Source: Planctomycetota bacterium
GTDB lineage: Bacteria > Planctomycetota > UBA1135 > GCA-002748355
DNA length: 50,163 nt
Assembly (NCBI GenBank): GCA_020426005.1
Contig: JAGQQW010000012.1
Coordinates: forward strand, 1 to 50,163
Direction of reading: 5' to 3'
The position numbers and the translations under genes were made by a program. Positions 18,168-26,919 of the stretch are shown here, piece after piece. Each line of letters opens with the position of its first letter. Position 1 is the stretch's first letter. The notes under the pieces were generated by a model that did not search any database, was not told where the DNA came from, and saw only the letters and a program-made list of their open reading frames with translations.

Positions 18168-18812
18168 ATGACTCCGTCGGTCCGAAGTTCGATCGACGCG
18201 GGCGACGCGGATTCTCTACGCGCACTGGTGGTCACCGACCCGCATTGCGCAACCGCGCTCGTTCGATGGGGCGAAGGCGGCAAGCACTCCGTTCCGCCTT
18301 TGCACTACGTCTGCGATGCCGTGTTTCGAGGCCTCGCGACCCAGGAAGAAGCGCTGGCCATGGCCAACGTGCTCCTCGACGCGGGTGTCGATCCTGACGA
18401 GCTCTACGCGGCATCGGGCGACACGTTCTTGATCGCCGCCGCGAGCCTCGGCGCCGAACTCGTCGGCATCCGACTCGTCGAAGCGGGTGCGGACGTCCTG
18501 GCCCGAGGTCTCTTCGGGGCCACTGCGTTGCACTGGGCTGCCCTGATGGGGCTCGCGCGCTTGACGGACTCGCTCGTGCATCGTGGTTCGCCGCTCGAGT
18601 TGCGCGACGAGCGCTATCGGTGCACGCCGCTCGAGTGGGCGCTCCATGGCTGGCAAACCGGCGCGGGTCTCACGGACAGGGATATCACCGGCGCCGTTCG
18701 TACGCTCCGCCGGCATGGTGCCCTCGTCCCCGAGGATGCGGTGACGAACCTGCGTGAGCAGAGCGATGATCCGATGCGCGAGGCGCTCACGGCTCCAACG
18801 GACCGCGCGTGA
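18168..18812 (+). CDS. Ankyrin-repeat protein
   Basis: A 214-residue protein without a signal peptide. It has several ankyrin-type units: LHYVCDAVFRGLATQEEALAMANVLLDAGVDPD, then TFLIAAASLGAELVGIRLVEAGADV and ATALHWAALMGLARLTDSLVHRGSPLELRD. Ankyrin repeats mediate protein binding. It follows the secreted protein gene by 42 bases on the same strand and precedes the duplicated membrane proteins. Its partner is unknown. Confidence 0.8.
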   Translation: MTPSVRSSIDAGDADSLRALVVTDPHCATALVRWGEGGKHSVPPLHYVCDAVFRGLATQEEALAMANVLLDAGVDPDELYAASGDTFLIAAASLGAELVGIRLVEAGADVLARGLFGATALHWAALMGLARLTDSLVHRGSPLELRDERYRCTPLEWALHGWQTGAGLTDRDITGAVRTLRRHGALVPEDAVTNLREQSDDPMREALTAPTDRA

Positions 18813-18920
18813 ACTCGCGCGAACGGATCGGGAACTTGACCCGAATCGCACTACGACTTGCAAAGACTCGATCTCGCGTGTCGTAGCGGCTCCGCCTACG
18901 ACATCGGTTCGGATCAACCC

Positions 18921-20510
18921 ATGCAGAAGCTCTCGCTCGCGATCATTCTGGTGCAGACCGTGATCATCGCCATCTTGCTGGTCGTCGATTTCGGTTCGAC
19001 ATCGCCTGAGGTTGGAGATCCGAAACTCGACACGTCTCCGCACGAGAAGAGCACGTCGAACAATCCCGTCGAAGCCGACGCATCGGAACCCCACGCTTCC
19101 ATGCCGGAGCGTGTCGACGTTCGCGAACGAGTAGTGAATACCCTGCCGAGCGAGGGCTCGCGCCATCGAGGCACGCTCTTGGTCGGAGCCATCCATGCGT
19201 CGGATGACAAACCCGTCGATTCGCCACGGGTCAGCGTCCGCGCCAAGGCCGGCGGTCCGTACGTATCTGCGTGCATCCACAATGGGAGCTACGCGATCCC
19301 GTCCCTGTCGCCCGGCGCGTACGAGTTGACCTGCCGAGCCGAAGGACTCAAACCGTTCGCCGCGACGATCGAAGTCGCGGGCAAGGACACCGTGGTCTTC
19401 GACATCGAGATCCAGCGCTCCCGCCTCGTGGCGGTGAAGGTCATCGACGAACATGGTCGGCCGATCGAAGACGAGCGCTACGCGATCATCGCGAGCGAGC
19501 AAGAGCTCCCGGACGCGTTCCCGCTCACGAACCTGCGATCGACTCGGCACACGGGCCCTGGTCGCTTCCGCGGGCGCTTGCACAACACCGGACTACCCGC
19601 CGGCTACCTCGGACTGCTCGAAGTCGATAGCACGGCTTCGCTCTGGGTCGGCGTCCTGTTACGCCAACAAGTGCTCGCGAAGAACGAGCTACCGCCTGAT
19701 GCGACCGAAGTCGAGTTGAAGGTCACGAATCGCGACATCGAAGCCACCTACGCCGCCGCACGCGTGCGCATCGTCGATGCGACAACAGGTGCCCCGATTG
19801 CAGGGGCTCGCGTCTCGTTCTCGGATCGGCAGTCGAGCGGCGCCGGGAAGCCGACGGATGCGGGCGGGTTCGTCCATGTCGAGAAGATCATTCCAGGCCT
19901 CCTCGCGTTCGAAGTGAGAGCGATCGATCACGAACGCTATCACAGCAACATGCGCGTCGAGCCCGGGAGCAATCTCGACCTCGGCACGATCCGACTCGGT
20001 GCGCCTCGCAAGATCTCGGGACGAGTCGTCGATGCGAACGGCGAACCCGTGAGTGGCGTCGACTTCGCTTGGGTGGCCCGAGATCGCTACCAGGGCGTTG
20101 TGTCGTGGGAGCGCGGGACGAGCACGCAATCGCAGAGCGATGGCACCTTTACCTTGTTCGACTGCGGACCCGGAAGATACTTCGTGCGCGCCATGACGAC
20201 GAGCCGCATCGCTGAGACCATTGTCGATACGTCTGCGGGCGATATCGAAGGCCTCGAGATCCGCTTGAGCGGGGCCTCGAAAGTGCAGTTCGTCAGCAAT
20301 GTGCCGGCTGGAAAGTGCTACGTCGTTCGAGTCGTTCGTGGCAACGAACAGGTAATGTGCTGGCTCGCACACGACTACGGCAAGCCGCTCGAACTCGGCC
20401 TCACTCTCGTACCGGGACTCTACGGCGTACAGATCTACGAGGACGAGCGCCTCGTGCGCACGATTCCGCTCGACGCGCGGACGAGCGGTGCGAAGCTCGA
20501 GATCCGGTGA
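18921..20510 (+). CDS. Membrane-anchored carboxypeptidase-regulatory-domain protein, copy 1
   Basis: A 529-residue protein. The ATG at 18921 was chosen because it gives the same N-terminus as its neighbour paralogue: one membrane helix at residues 4-26 (LSLAIILVQTVIIAILLVVD), then a low-complexity Ser/Thr/Glu linker. Several beta-sandwich units of the carboxypeptidase regulatory or Cna-B type follow, each with the Gly-Xaa-Tyr signature: NGSYAIPSLSPGAYELTCRA, ATTGAPIAGARVSFSDRQ, ISGRVVDANGEPVSGVDFAW, FTLFDCGPGRYFVRAM. The large domain would lie in the periplasm. The function is unknown. The next gene is a same-length tandem paralogue ending in the same TIPLDARTSGAK segment. Confidence 0.82.
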   Translation: MQKLSLAIILVQTVIIAILLVVDFGSTSPEVGDPKLDTSPHEKSTSNNPVEADASEPHASMPERVDVRERVVNTLPSEGSRHRGTLLVGAIHASDDKPVDSPRVSVRAKAGGPYVSACIHNGSYAIPSLSPGAYELTCRAEGLKPFAATIEVAGKDTVVFDIEIQRSRLVAVKVIDEHGRPIEDERYAIIASEQELPDAFPLTNLRSTRHTGPGRFRGRLHNTGLPAGYLGLLEVDSTASLWVGVLLRQQVLAKNELPPDATEVELKVTNRDIEATYAAARVRIVDATTGAPIAGARVSFSDRQSSGAGKPTDAGGFVHVEKIIPGLLAFEVRAIDHERYHSNMRVEPGSNLDLGTIRLGAPRKISGRVVDANGEPVSGVDFAWVARDRYQGVVSWERGTSTQSQSDGTFTLFDCGPGRYFVRAMTTSRIAETIVDTSAGDIEGLEIRLSGASKVQFVSNVPAGKCYVVRVVRGNEQVMCWLAHDYGKPLELGLTLVPGLYGVQIYEDERLVRTIPLDARTSGAKLEIR

Positions 20511-20586
20511 ACGCACATCGGGATCTTCGCCCGAGCTGAACCGATCCGACCGGTCTATCGTTGGCGTTCGGAAGCGGAGCCCACCC

Positions 20587-22176
20587 ATGCAGAAGTTCAC
20601 CCTCGCGATCGTCCTCCTCCAGACCGCGATCATCGCGGTCCTGCTCGTGCTTTATCTGGGACAGACACAGCATCCGCAGGCCCCGAGCCTCGAATCGACG
20701 CCGCGCACGACGACCGAGTCTTCGGGCGAGGCCGAAGTTCGAGCGGCAGAGCGGCGCGACGAACTCGAGGTCGAGCCGGAAGTTCGAAACGCGGTCGAGG
20801 CGAACACTGCAGCGTCGTCCACAGGACTCGAAGGCACGCTGCTACTGGGCCGCATCACGGCAAGTGATGGCCAACCCGTCGAATCGCCGAGCCTCTCCGT
20901 GCATCCGAAAGGACCGTCGCGCGTCTACATCAGCGGGAGCGTGCATGAGGGCACCTACGCAGTGCCATCTCTGCAACCTGGAACCTATGAGATCTCGTGC
21001 CGCGCCGATGGGGTCACACCTCTACAAGCCGAGATCGAGATTGGGACTGCAGCGACTCAGGTCTTCGACGTCGAACTCCGACGAGCCCGCCAGATCAAGG
21101 TCAAGATCCTCGACGAGAACGGCAAGCCACGATTGGGCATCGAATATGGCATCGTCGCTTCGAAAGAAGCGTTACCCGAGGCGTATCCGATGACGAACTT
21201 GCGGACTGTATCCAGACAGGGCACGGGCCGCTTTCAGGGCCGTTGGCAACACCGAAACCTCCCGGAGGAATACAGCGGCGTGCTCGAGGTCGACACGAGC
21301 GAGCCGATCCACGTCGGCGTTCTCCTTCGCCAACAGGTTCTCGCGAGGAAACTCCTGGCACCCGATGCCACTGAAATCGAATTCATTGTCGCTACGGACG
21401 CGCTCGGGGCGGTCTACGCAAGCGCGCGGTTGCGCATCGTCTCCATCGAGACCGGCATGCCGATCGAAGGCGCACGCGTATCTTTCTCCGACCGACAGTC
21501 CGGGGGTATGGGAAAGCCGACAGATGCGGATGGCTTCGTCACGATCGATCGGATCGTTCCCGGGATTCTCGAACTCGAGGTGCGAGCGAAGGATCGCGAG
21601 TACTACCATTCCAACATTCGCGTCGAACCCGGTAGCAAGATCGACGTTGGCACGATTCGACTCGGTGCACCCCGCAAGATCGAAGGCCGCGTCGTGGACC
21701 AACAGGGCAAGCCGGTGAGTGGCGCAAAGTTCACCTGGATCCAACGTGGACGGTACGCAGGCATCGTGCCATGGGACCGCGGTGCTAGCGCTGGCTCGAA
21801 GAGTGACGGCACGTTCGCCTTATGGGGCTGTGGACCGGGGCAGTACTTCGTGCGCGCCATGACCGACGACCTCGCATGCGAAACGACGATCGACACGACG
21901 AGTGGCGACGTCAGCGATGTCGTCCTCGAAATGGCACCGGTCTCGAAGGTTTCGTACGTGAGCGATGTTCCGAATGGGAAGCTCTACCTCGTGCGCTTGT
22001 TGCGCAGTGGCACGGTCATGAACAGCTGGTTGCTCCGCCCGTACACCAAACCACTTGACCGAAAGCTCGACCTCGTCCCTGGTCGCTACGAAGTTCAAGT
22101 CTACGAAGGCAAGCACTTGGTTCGCACGATTCCTCTCGATGCGCGGACGAGCGGCGCGAAGTTCGAGATCCGGTAG
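20587..22176 (+). CDS. Membrane-anchored carboxypeptidase-regulatory-domain protein, copy 2
   Basis: A 529-residue paralogue of the preceding gene with identical domain order: a membrane helix at residues 4-27, an acidic linker, and repeated beta-sandwich units (EGTYAVPSLQPGTYEISCRA, IETGMPIEGARVSFSDRQSG, IEGRVVDQQGKPVSGAKFTW, FALWGCGPGQYFVRAM). The copies are diverged but collinear over the whole length, so a gene duplication is clear. The start is the ATG at 20587, 76 bases after copy 1. Both copies probably display the domain array in the periplasm. Confidence 0.82.
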   Translation: MQKFTLAIVLLQTAIIAVLLVLYLGQTQHPQAPSLESTPRTTTESSGEAEVRAAERRDELEVEPEVRNAVEANTAASSTGLEGTLLLGRITASDGQPVESPSLSVHPKGPSRVYISGSVHEGTYAVPSLQPGTYEISCRADGVTPLQAEIEIGTAATQVFDVELRRARQIKVKILDENGKPRLGIEYGIVASKEALPEAYPMTNLRTVSRQGTGRFQGRWQHRNLPEEYSGVLEVDTSEPIHVGVLLRQQVLARKLLAPDATEIEFIVATDALGAVYASARLRIVSIETGMPIEGARVSFSDRQSGGMGKPTDADGFVTIDRIVPGILELEVRAKDREYYHSNIRVEPGSKIDVGTIRLGAPRKIEGRVVDQQGKPVSGAKFTWIQRGRYAGIVPWDRGASAGSKSDGTFALWGCGPGQYFVRAMTDDLACETTIDTTSGDVSDVVLEMAPVSKVSYVSDVPNGKLYLVRLLRSGTVMNSWLLRPYTKPLDRKLDLVPGRYEVQVYEGKHLVRTIPLDARTSGAKFEIR

Positions 22177-22182
22177 GCAACG

Positions 22183-22536
22183 ATGGTGCGAAGAGTCCTG
22201 ATCTTCCTCGCGATCGCACTCTTGCTCGTGATCGCGCTGTGGACGTTCAACGCCTTGGGCACACCTCGTATGCCCCCTTCGGCGGGCACCGAACCTAGCA
22301 AAGACGTGATCGTCCGACCCGATGCGCCACTATCCGACGCAACGGAAGCGTCGATTCGCATCCAGAAGTCACGATGTCGTCCTGAACTCTCCGGGCGTCT
22401 TGTTCTCACCCCGAACGCCAGTCAGCAGACGTTCGTGGATCTCGCGAGCGACTGGATGAACTTCCGCTCAGTCTACGACTGCTCGAACTGGGCGTGGACG
22501 ATCGCACAACACCGGGATGTTCTCAGGCCGGTGTAG
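22183..22536 (+). pseudogene. Truncated membrane-anchored reading frame
   Basis: A 117-codon frame that starts six bases after copy 2. It has an N-terminal membrane helix (RRVLIFLAIALLLVIALWTF) and a short linker, followed by LSGRLVLTPNASQQTFVDLA, which could be the start of another beta domain. From about codon 92 the frame lies over the antisense of a scrambled Fic gene, so the natural C-terminus appears lost. It is probably a third, truncated member of this membrane-protein group; a small intact protein is less likely. Confidence 0.4.
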
Positions 22537-23104
22537 GAATCCTTCCAAGTCATGTAGGGCCTCGTGCATCTTCTCCGGCGGAGGCGGGACGAACGTGGCG
22601 GTTTGGATGCTGTCGCCCCGAGATCTTCAACTACGTCAGCGCGCTCCATTACGGCGGCCTCGCTGACCGCGGAGACACCACGCAGGAAGAAGCGGATCCA
22701 ACCTTGCCCAATCGCCATTGACCCGAACTGCCTGCAACCGATCGTAGTATTCGGCTCGGTAAACCTTGAAGAAGTAGCTGAGGTAAAGAAGCGGATGTCG
22801 CAGGACTTTCTCGTGGCAAAGCTGAAACGTCACGAGAAGACGCATCCTCTAGCGTGCTCTGCGTACCCTCGATCTGGGAGCTGTAGGTGGCCTCATGGCG
22901 CACATACATGTAGATGAACAAATCCGGATGGGGCAGCGTCGTCGCCACGCCATCCAGCCTGGCGAGCGCCTGATCAGCAGCAGATAGCTCTCGCCATAGC
23001 CCGTTCAGGTCCACCGGAGGATCCGGTGGCAGAGGGCTCGGCACGAAAGCCTCGTAGGCGAACGACCGTCCAGGATTCTGGGTAACGAACCGACCCGATG
23101 CCAT
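22473..23104 (-). pseudogene. Scrambled Fic-family pseudogene
   Basis: Fragments of a Fic (AMPylase-type) protein are recognisable but out of order. An intact Fic N-terminal domain starts at the ATG at 23104 and runs to SSQIEGTQSTLED. It is joined directly to a late segment (LLVTFQLCHEKVLRHPLLYL, then RAEYYDRLQAVRVNGDW), which shifts frame into GWIRFFLRGV near 22700. A central segment follows further on (ATFVPPPPEKMHEALHDLEG, frame-shifted VHAQFE, ending near 22480), and a small piece (EIFNYVSALHYG, 22619-22654) reads on the opposite strand. The catalytic HPFxxGNGR motif is absent. The gene cannot make an active enzyme. Confidence 0.78.
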
Positions 23105-23417
23105 GATGCATGTTCACTAGAACAACGGCGTGACCCTATCGTCATACTACAATTATGGCTCGTTTTTTATAATATAAAGGCGCGAACTACGCCTTGATGC
23201 GATTGCTAAGCATCTCGCATGAATGCGCTGACACACATCGGCCTAGATATTGTGGCACGCAGCAGGCCCCACAACGACAGGTAGTAGCCGCCGCTCGAGA
23301 CTCGTCCCCATCGCGCTTCCGTCCTGGCAGAGCGCAATCGGCATGGAGCCGCGAGTGGACATCGAGGACAGGAACACTCGAACGATCTCCCAGCGCTTCG
23401 TCGATCGCCCTCGAAGC
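23105..23417. other. AT-rich intergenic patch beside the Fic remnant
   Basis: No gene is seen here. About 23,145-23,190 is conspicuously AT-rich (a run of T then ataatataaa) in an otherwise GC-rich window. It lies just upstream of the Fic start on the - strand, where it may contain the old Fic promoter (for example cataat on the - strand about 60 bases ahead of the start). The composition fits DNA acquired together with the Fic gene. Confidence 0.45.
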
Positions 23418-24908
23418 TCAGCGAATCGTCATCGACCACACGTTCGTCAGCTTGGATGCAGCCGGCGCATTGCGTGGAATGACGAGGCCTTGGCAATGCA
23501 GCCCCAAGCCTCGGAGCGAGGTCGTATTGGGAATCGCCAGCATCTGCGTCGCTTTGGTCGCCGTCGAATCCATGACGATCGGTAGCAGCGCGACGCTCTT
23601 TGCCGGATCGAGCCCCAGGAAGCCGAGTGGCGTCGCGACGCGCTTGGCGAGTTTGTCCAAGGACAGGAAGTTGACGACGTAGCGCGCAGTTGGCGCGAGC
23701 GACCACGAGTCGAGCTGCCACGTCGCACCGATCATCGGATCCGTGGCTGCGTGAACTTGCCGCTGATGATTGAGCATCAGAACGAGTTCGTATTTGATCG
23801 GGCTCGGAGCGATCGCGTGATCGAGAACGAGATCGACATCTCCATCCTGATCGACATCGGCGCAGTGGAGTTGGTTGATCTTGCCGACCCCGAGTGCCAC
23901 CGGGTTGGAGACCGACGACTTCGAAAGTTGGAGAATGAGCTGCGCATCGCCATCCCACTCACCAAAAACGACGTCGACGTCCCCGTCCTCGTCGGCATCG
24001 AAAACCGCGATGCCGACTGGCTTGCGTAGCGTCACGTTTGACATCGAGATCGTCGCCGAGAAAACACCCTTGCCGTCGTTCAAGCACACGGCCGGTTTCG
24101 CAGCCGATCCGGATGGCGTGTAAACAAAATCGAGATCTCCGTCCTTGTCCCAGTCCGCGAGTTCGGACGCGGTTGCATCCGACGGAACCGTCGGCCAGTT
24201 CGTCGCGGTCTGATCCGCCCAGGCGAAGGCACCCGTCGCGATGAAGAGGTACGGTTTGTTGAGAATCGGCGTCTGCGCGAAAATATCGGGACGCTTGTCG
24301 CCATTGATATCCCCGACCTGGACCTTCGCGATCGCGGAAGAGAAGAGCTGCACGGCACGCGTGAACTTTCCCGTGCCATCATTGCGCAGGCAGAAAAGTC
24401 CTCCGCTGCCGAAGAAGCCGAGTTCTCCCATCACGAGGTCGAGATCGTTGTCGCCGTCCAGGTCAGCGCTCTCGACGACCCAACTGTCCACGCTCGACGG
24501 TGGCAGCCTCGTGGCCGTAGCGTCGGTGAAGCCGCCTTTTCCGTCGTTCTCGAGATAGACACCCTTCCCCGCTGCGAGTACGAGATCTTGGTCACCGTCG
24601 CCGTCGAAATCACCGAACACCGAATCGATGGCCTCCGGCAACTGCGTCGGGAAACTGGAAGCCTGGGTGAACCCTCCCTGGCCGTCGCCGAGGTAGAGCG
24701 CATGGGCGTACGATGACGTGATGTTGCTGTAACAGACGTAGACATCAACGTCGCCGTCACCATCGACATCCGCATGTGCGATCGTGAAGGCGCCGAACGG
24801 CGACGCAGGAAAGCCCGTCATGCCGCGCGTATCGAACTGCGATGTCTGCGCGACCGAAGTCGTGGTGAAGCCAACAGTGAGAAGAAGGGTTCGTAGGAGT
24901 CTGGACAT
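23418..24908 (-). CDS. Secreted FG-GAP/VCBS repeat protein, copy 1
   Basis: A 496-residue protein with signal peptide SRLLRTLLLTVGFTTTSVAQ. Residues about 40-390 are FG-GAP/VCBS repeats with calcium-loop signatures such as DVDGDGDVDVYV, DFDGDGDQDLVLA and DLDGDNDLDLVMG, predicting an extracellular seven-bladed propeller. The last 100 residues (ARYVVNFLSLDKLAKRVATP, then LHCQGLVIP) form a small C-terminal domain similar in pattern to those of other secreted proteins here. It is followed on the same strand by a scrambled Fic remnant and preceded by a close paralogue. It is probably an adhesive or surface-displayed protein. Confidence 0.88.
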   Translation of the reverse strand: MSRLLRTLLLTVGFTTTSVAQTSQFDTRGMTGFPASPFGAFTIAHADVDGDGDVDVYVCYSNITSSYAHALYLGDGQGGFTQASSFPTQLPEAIDSVFGDFDGDGDQDLVLAAGKGVYLENDGKGGFTDATATRLPPSSVDSWVVESADLDGDNDLDLVMGELGFFGSGGLFCLRNDGTGKFTRAVQLFSSAIAKVQVGDINGDKRPDIFAQTPILNKPYLFIATGAFAWADQTATNWPTVPSDATASELADWDKDGDLDFVYTPSGSAAKPAVCLNDGKGVFSATISMSNVTLRKPVGIAVFDADEDGDVDVVFGEWDGDAQLILQLSKSSVSNPVALGVGKINQLHCADVDQDGDVDLVLDHAIAPSPIKYELVLMLNHQRQVHAATDPMIGATWQLDSWSLAPTARYVVNFLSLDKLAKRVATPLGFLGLDPAKSVALLPIVMDSTATKATQMLAIPNTTSLRGLGLHCQGLVIPRNAPAASKLTNVWSMTIR

Positions 24909-25076
24909 GGTTGGGGTTCTTCCGAAGTTCGAGGACGCCGTCGGAGGACACGACTTGCCTTCCGAGTCCAGAGCGAAAGGACGAGCCGAGCCGACTCGTC
25001 ACTCAAGAACCCCGAAACCCATGCCATTCCGACGCGTGCGAAGTTCGTCCACTTCAGGACGGATGTTCGCACTTCG

Positions 25077-25126
25077 GAAGGGCACCGAGTCAGCGAGTTT
25101 CTCTCACGTTTTTTGGCGAAACTCGC
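25077..25126 (-). other. Conserved hairpin element upstream of FG-GAP copy 1
   Basis: Positions 25093-25100 (GCGAGTTT) pair perfectly with 25119-25126 (AAACTCGC) around an 18-base loop. A conserved flank GAAGGGCACCGA sits at 25077-25088 (+ strand). The same flank and an 18-base loop with 14 matching bases recur ahead of FG-GAP copy 2, while the stem sequence differs but still pairs. It lies about 31 bases after the stop of copy 2 and about 185 bases ahead of copy 1 on the - strand, so a terminator or a leader RNA are both possible. Confidence 0.5.
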
Positions 25127-25156
25127 GCGCCGTCTGGACGTCGGCGATTCCCGGCG

Positions 25157-26659
25157 TCAGCGAATCGTCATCGACCACACGTTCGTGAGCTTGGAGTCGG
25201 TCGGCATCAAGCGTGGAATCACAAGGCCTTGCGCATGAAGCCGGAGTCCGCGGAGGGACGCACTGTTGGGAATGGCGAGCATCTGCGTCGCCGTCGTCGC
25301 CGTCGCGCTCAGGACGATCGGCAGCAGAGCGAGGCTCTTCGCCGGGTCGAGTCCCAAGAATCCGAAGGGCGTCTCGATACGCTTCGAGAGCTTGTCCAAA
25401 GACAAGAAGTTGACGACGTAGCGCACGTCCGGAGCGAGCGACCACGAGTCCATCTGCCACGTCGTACCGATCATGGGTTCATTGCCGGCATGGATTTGTC
25501 GCTGGTGATTCAGCATCAACACGATCTCGTGCTTGGCCGGGCTCGGCGAGATCAGGTGATCGATCACGAGATCCTCGTCACCATCGTGATCGACATCCAC
25601 AGCGAGGACCTCGTTGATCCTACCGATGCCGAGTGCGCTCGGATTGGCGATCGAAGTGTTCGAAAGTCGAAGTACGAGCTGCGCGTCACCATTCCATTCG
25701 CCGAAGACGCAATCGAGATCCCCATCCTCATCGACGTCGACGACTGCGATCCCATCCGGACTGCGCAGCGTCACGTTCGTCATCGAGAACGTCGTCGAGA
25801 AGACGCCCTTCCCGTCGTTCAAGTACACGACCGGCATCGCGGCCGAACTATTCGGTGCGGACACGAGGTCGAGGTCGCCGTCGCTGTCCCAGTCCACGAG
25901 TTGAGCAACTCGAACGCTGGACGGAGCCGTCGGCCAGTTCGTTGCGGTCTGGTCCGCCCACGTGAATGCACCAGTCGAAACGAAGAGCGACGGTCGGTAG
26001 AAGATCGACTTCGTCGCGATGATGTCGGGCCGCTTATCGCCGTTGACGTCCCCGATGTAGAAGTTTGCCGTACCGGATGTCGATAGCTGCACGGCACGAG
26101 TGAACTTCCCGGCGCCGTCATTGCGCAGACAGTGTATTCCCCCGACATTGAAGAGACCGAGCTCTCCCATCACGAGGTCGAGATCATTGTCTCCGTCGAG
26201 GTCGGCGCTCACGACGGTCCAGCTATCCTCCGTCGACGGAGGCAGCTTCGCGGCAGTCGCGTCGGTGAAGTGCCCCGTGCCGTCGTTCTCGAGGTAGACA
26301 CCCTTCGCCGCAGCGAGCACGAGGTCTTGATCGCCATCACCATCGAAGTCGCCGAACTCGGAGTCCATCGACTCGGGCAATTGCGCCGGAAACGTGGCAT
26401 CGATCGCGAACCCGCCCTGTCCGTCCCCGCGGTAGAACACGTGGGTGAACACCCTGGACGACGATGCCATTCTGTTCGAATAGCAGGCATAGGCATCCAA
26501 GTCGCCGTCACCATCGACATCCGCGAACGAGAGCGTGGTCAAGTAGGCCGGGGACGCAGGAAAGCCCGTCGCGCTGCGCGTGTCGAACTGCGCCGTCTGT
26601 GCCGTCGTCGACGCGGCCAGGCCTAGGGTGATGAGGAAGGGTCGTAGTCGGCTGTACAT
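25157..26659 (-). CDS. Secreted FG-GAP/VCBS repeat protein, copy 2
   Basis: A 500-residue paralogue of the next gene downstream, collinear over its full length. The start ATG at 26659 gives a signal peptide (YSRLRPFLITLGLAASTTAQ); an upstream in-frame ATG at 26692 is less likely. FG-GAP calcium-binding repeats fill the middle (DVDGDGDLDAYA, DFDGDGDQDLVLA, DVDEDGDLDCVFG). The C-terminal domain (VRYVVNFLSLDKLSKRIETP, then ASLRGLRLHAQGLVIP) is nearly the same as in copy 1. It is likely exported and displayed at the surface. Both paralogues end TNVWSMTIR. Confidence 0.88.
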   Translation of the reverse strand: MYSRLRPFLITLGLAASTTAQTAQFDTRSATGFPASPAYLTTLSFADVDGDGDLDAYACYSNRMASSSRVFTHVFYRGDGQGGFAIDATFPAQLPESMDSEFGDFDGDGDQDLVLAAAKGVYLENDGTGHFTDATAAKLPPSTEDSWTVVSADLDGDNDLDLVMGELGLFNVGGIHCLRNDGAGKFTRAVQLSTSGTANFYIGDVNGDKRPDIIATKSIFYRPSLFVSTGAFTWADQTATNWPTAPSSVRVAQLVDWDSDGDLDLVSAPNSSAAMPVVYLNDGKGVFSTTFSMTNVTLRSPDGIAVVDVDEDGDLDCVFGEWNGDAQLVLRLSNTSIANPSALGIGRINEVLAVDVDHDGDEDLVIDHLISPSPAKHEIVLMLNHQRQIHAGNEPMIGTTWQMDSWSLAPDVRYVVNFLSLDKLSKRIETPFGFLGLDPAKSLALLPIVLSATATTATQMLAIPNSASLRGLRLHAQGLVIPRLMPTDSKLTNVWSMTIR

Positions 26660-26740
26660 GGTTTCGTGCTCCCCGATCCACACGATTCCCATGACGACAA
26701 CGACGCGTCGACTACGTGCGATCGATACTTGTGGACGTTT

Positions 26741-26791
26741 GAAGGGCGCCGAACGAGCGCTCTTCTCTCACTGCTTCTGGCGAAAAGCGCT
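26741..26791 (-). other. Conserved hairpin element upstream of FG-GAP copy 2
   Basis: Positions 26756-26764 (AGCGCTCTT) pair with 26783-26791 (AAAAGCGCT) with one mismatch, around an 18-base loop (CTCTCACTGCTTCTGGCG on the + strand). The flank GAAGGGCGCCGA is at 26741-26752. It lies about 100 bases ahead of the copy 2 start on the - strand. It is the counterpart of the element at 25077. Confidence 0.5.
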
Positions 26792-26919
26792 GCCAGAACG
26801 GAAGCGGTTTCTTCACTCCCGTGGTCCCGACCATGACGCCTCGAGCACTCGGCATTCCGATCGAGGCCGCCAGCGGAAGCACGAACGCAGCGTCGTGGCT
26901 CCCGTGGCAAGGCCAACAA

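Noticed and set aside
22183..22536. Intact small membrane protein
   Set aside because: Its C-terminal part is antisense to a Fic fragment, so a truncated gene is more likely; it is listed as a pseudogene with low confidence.
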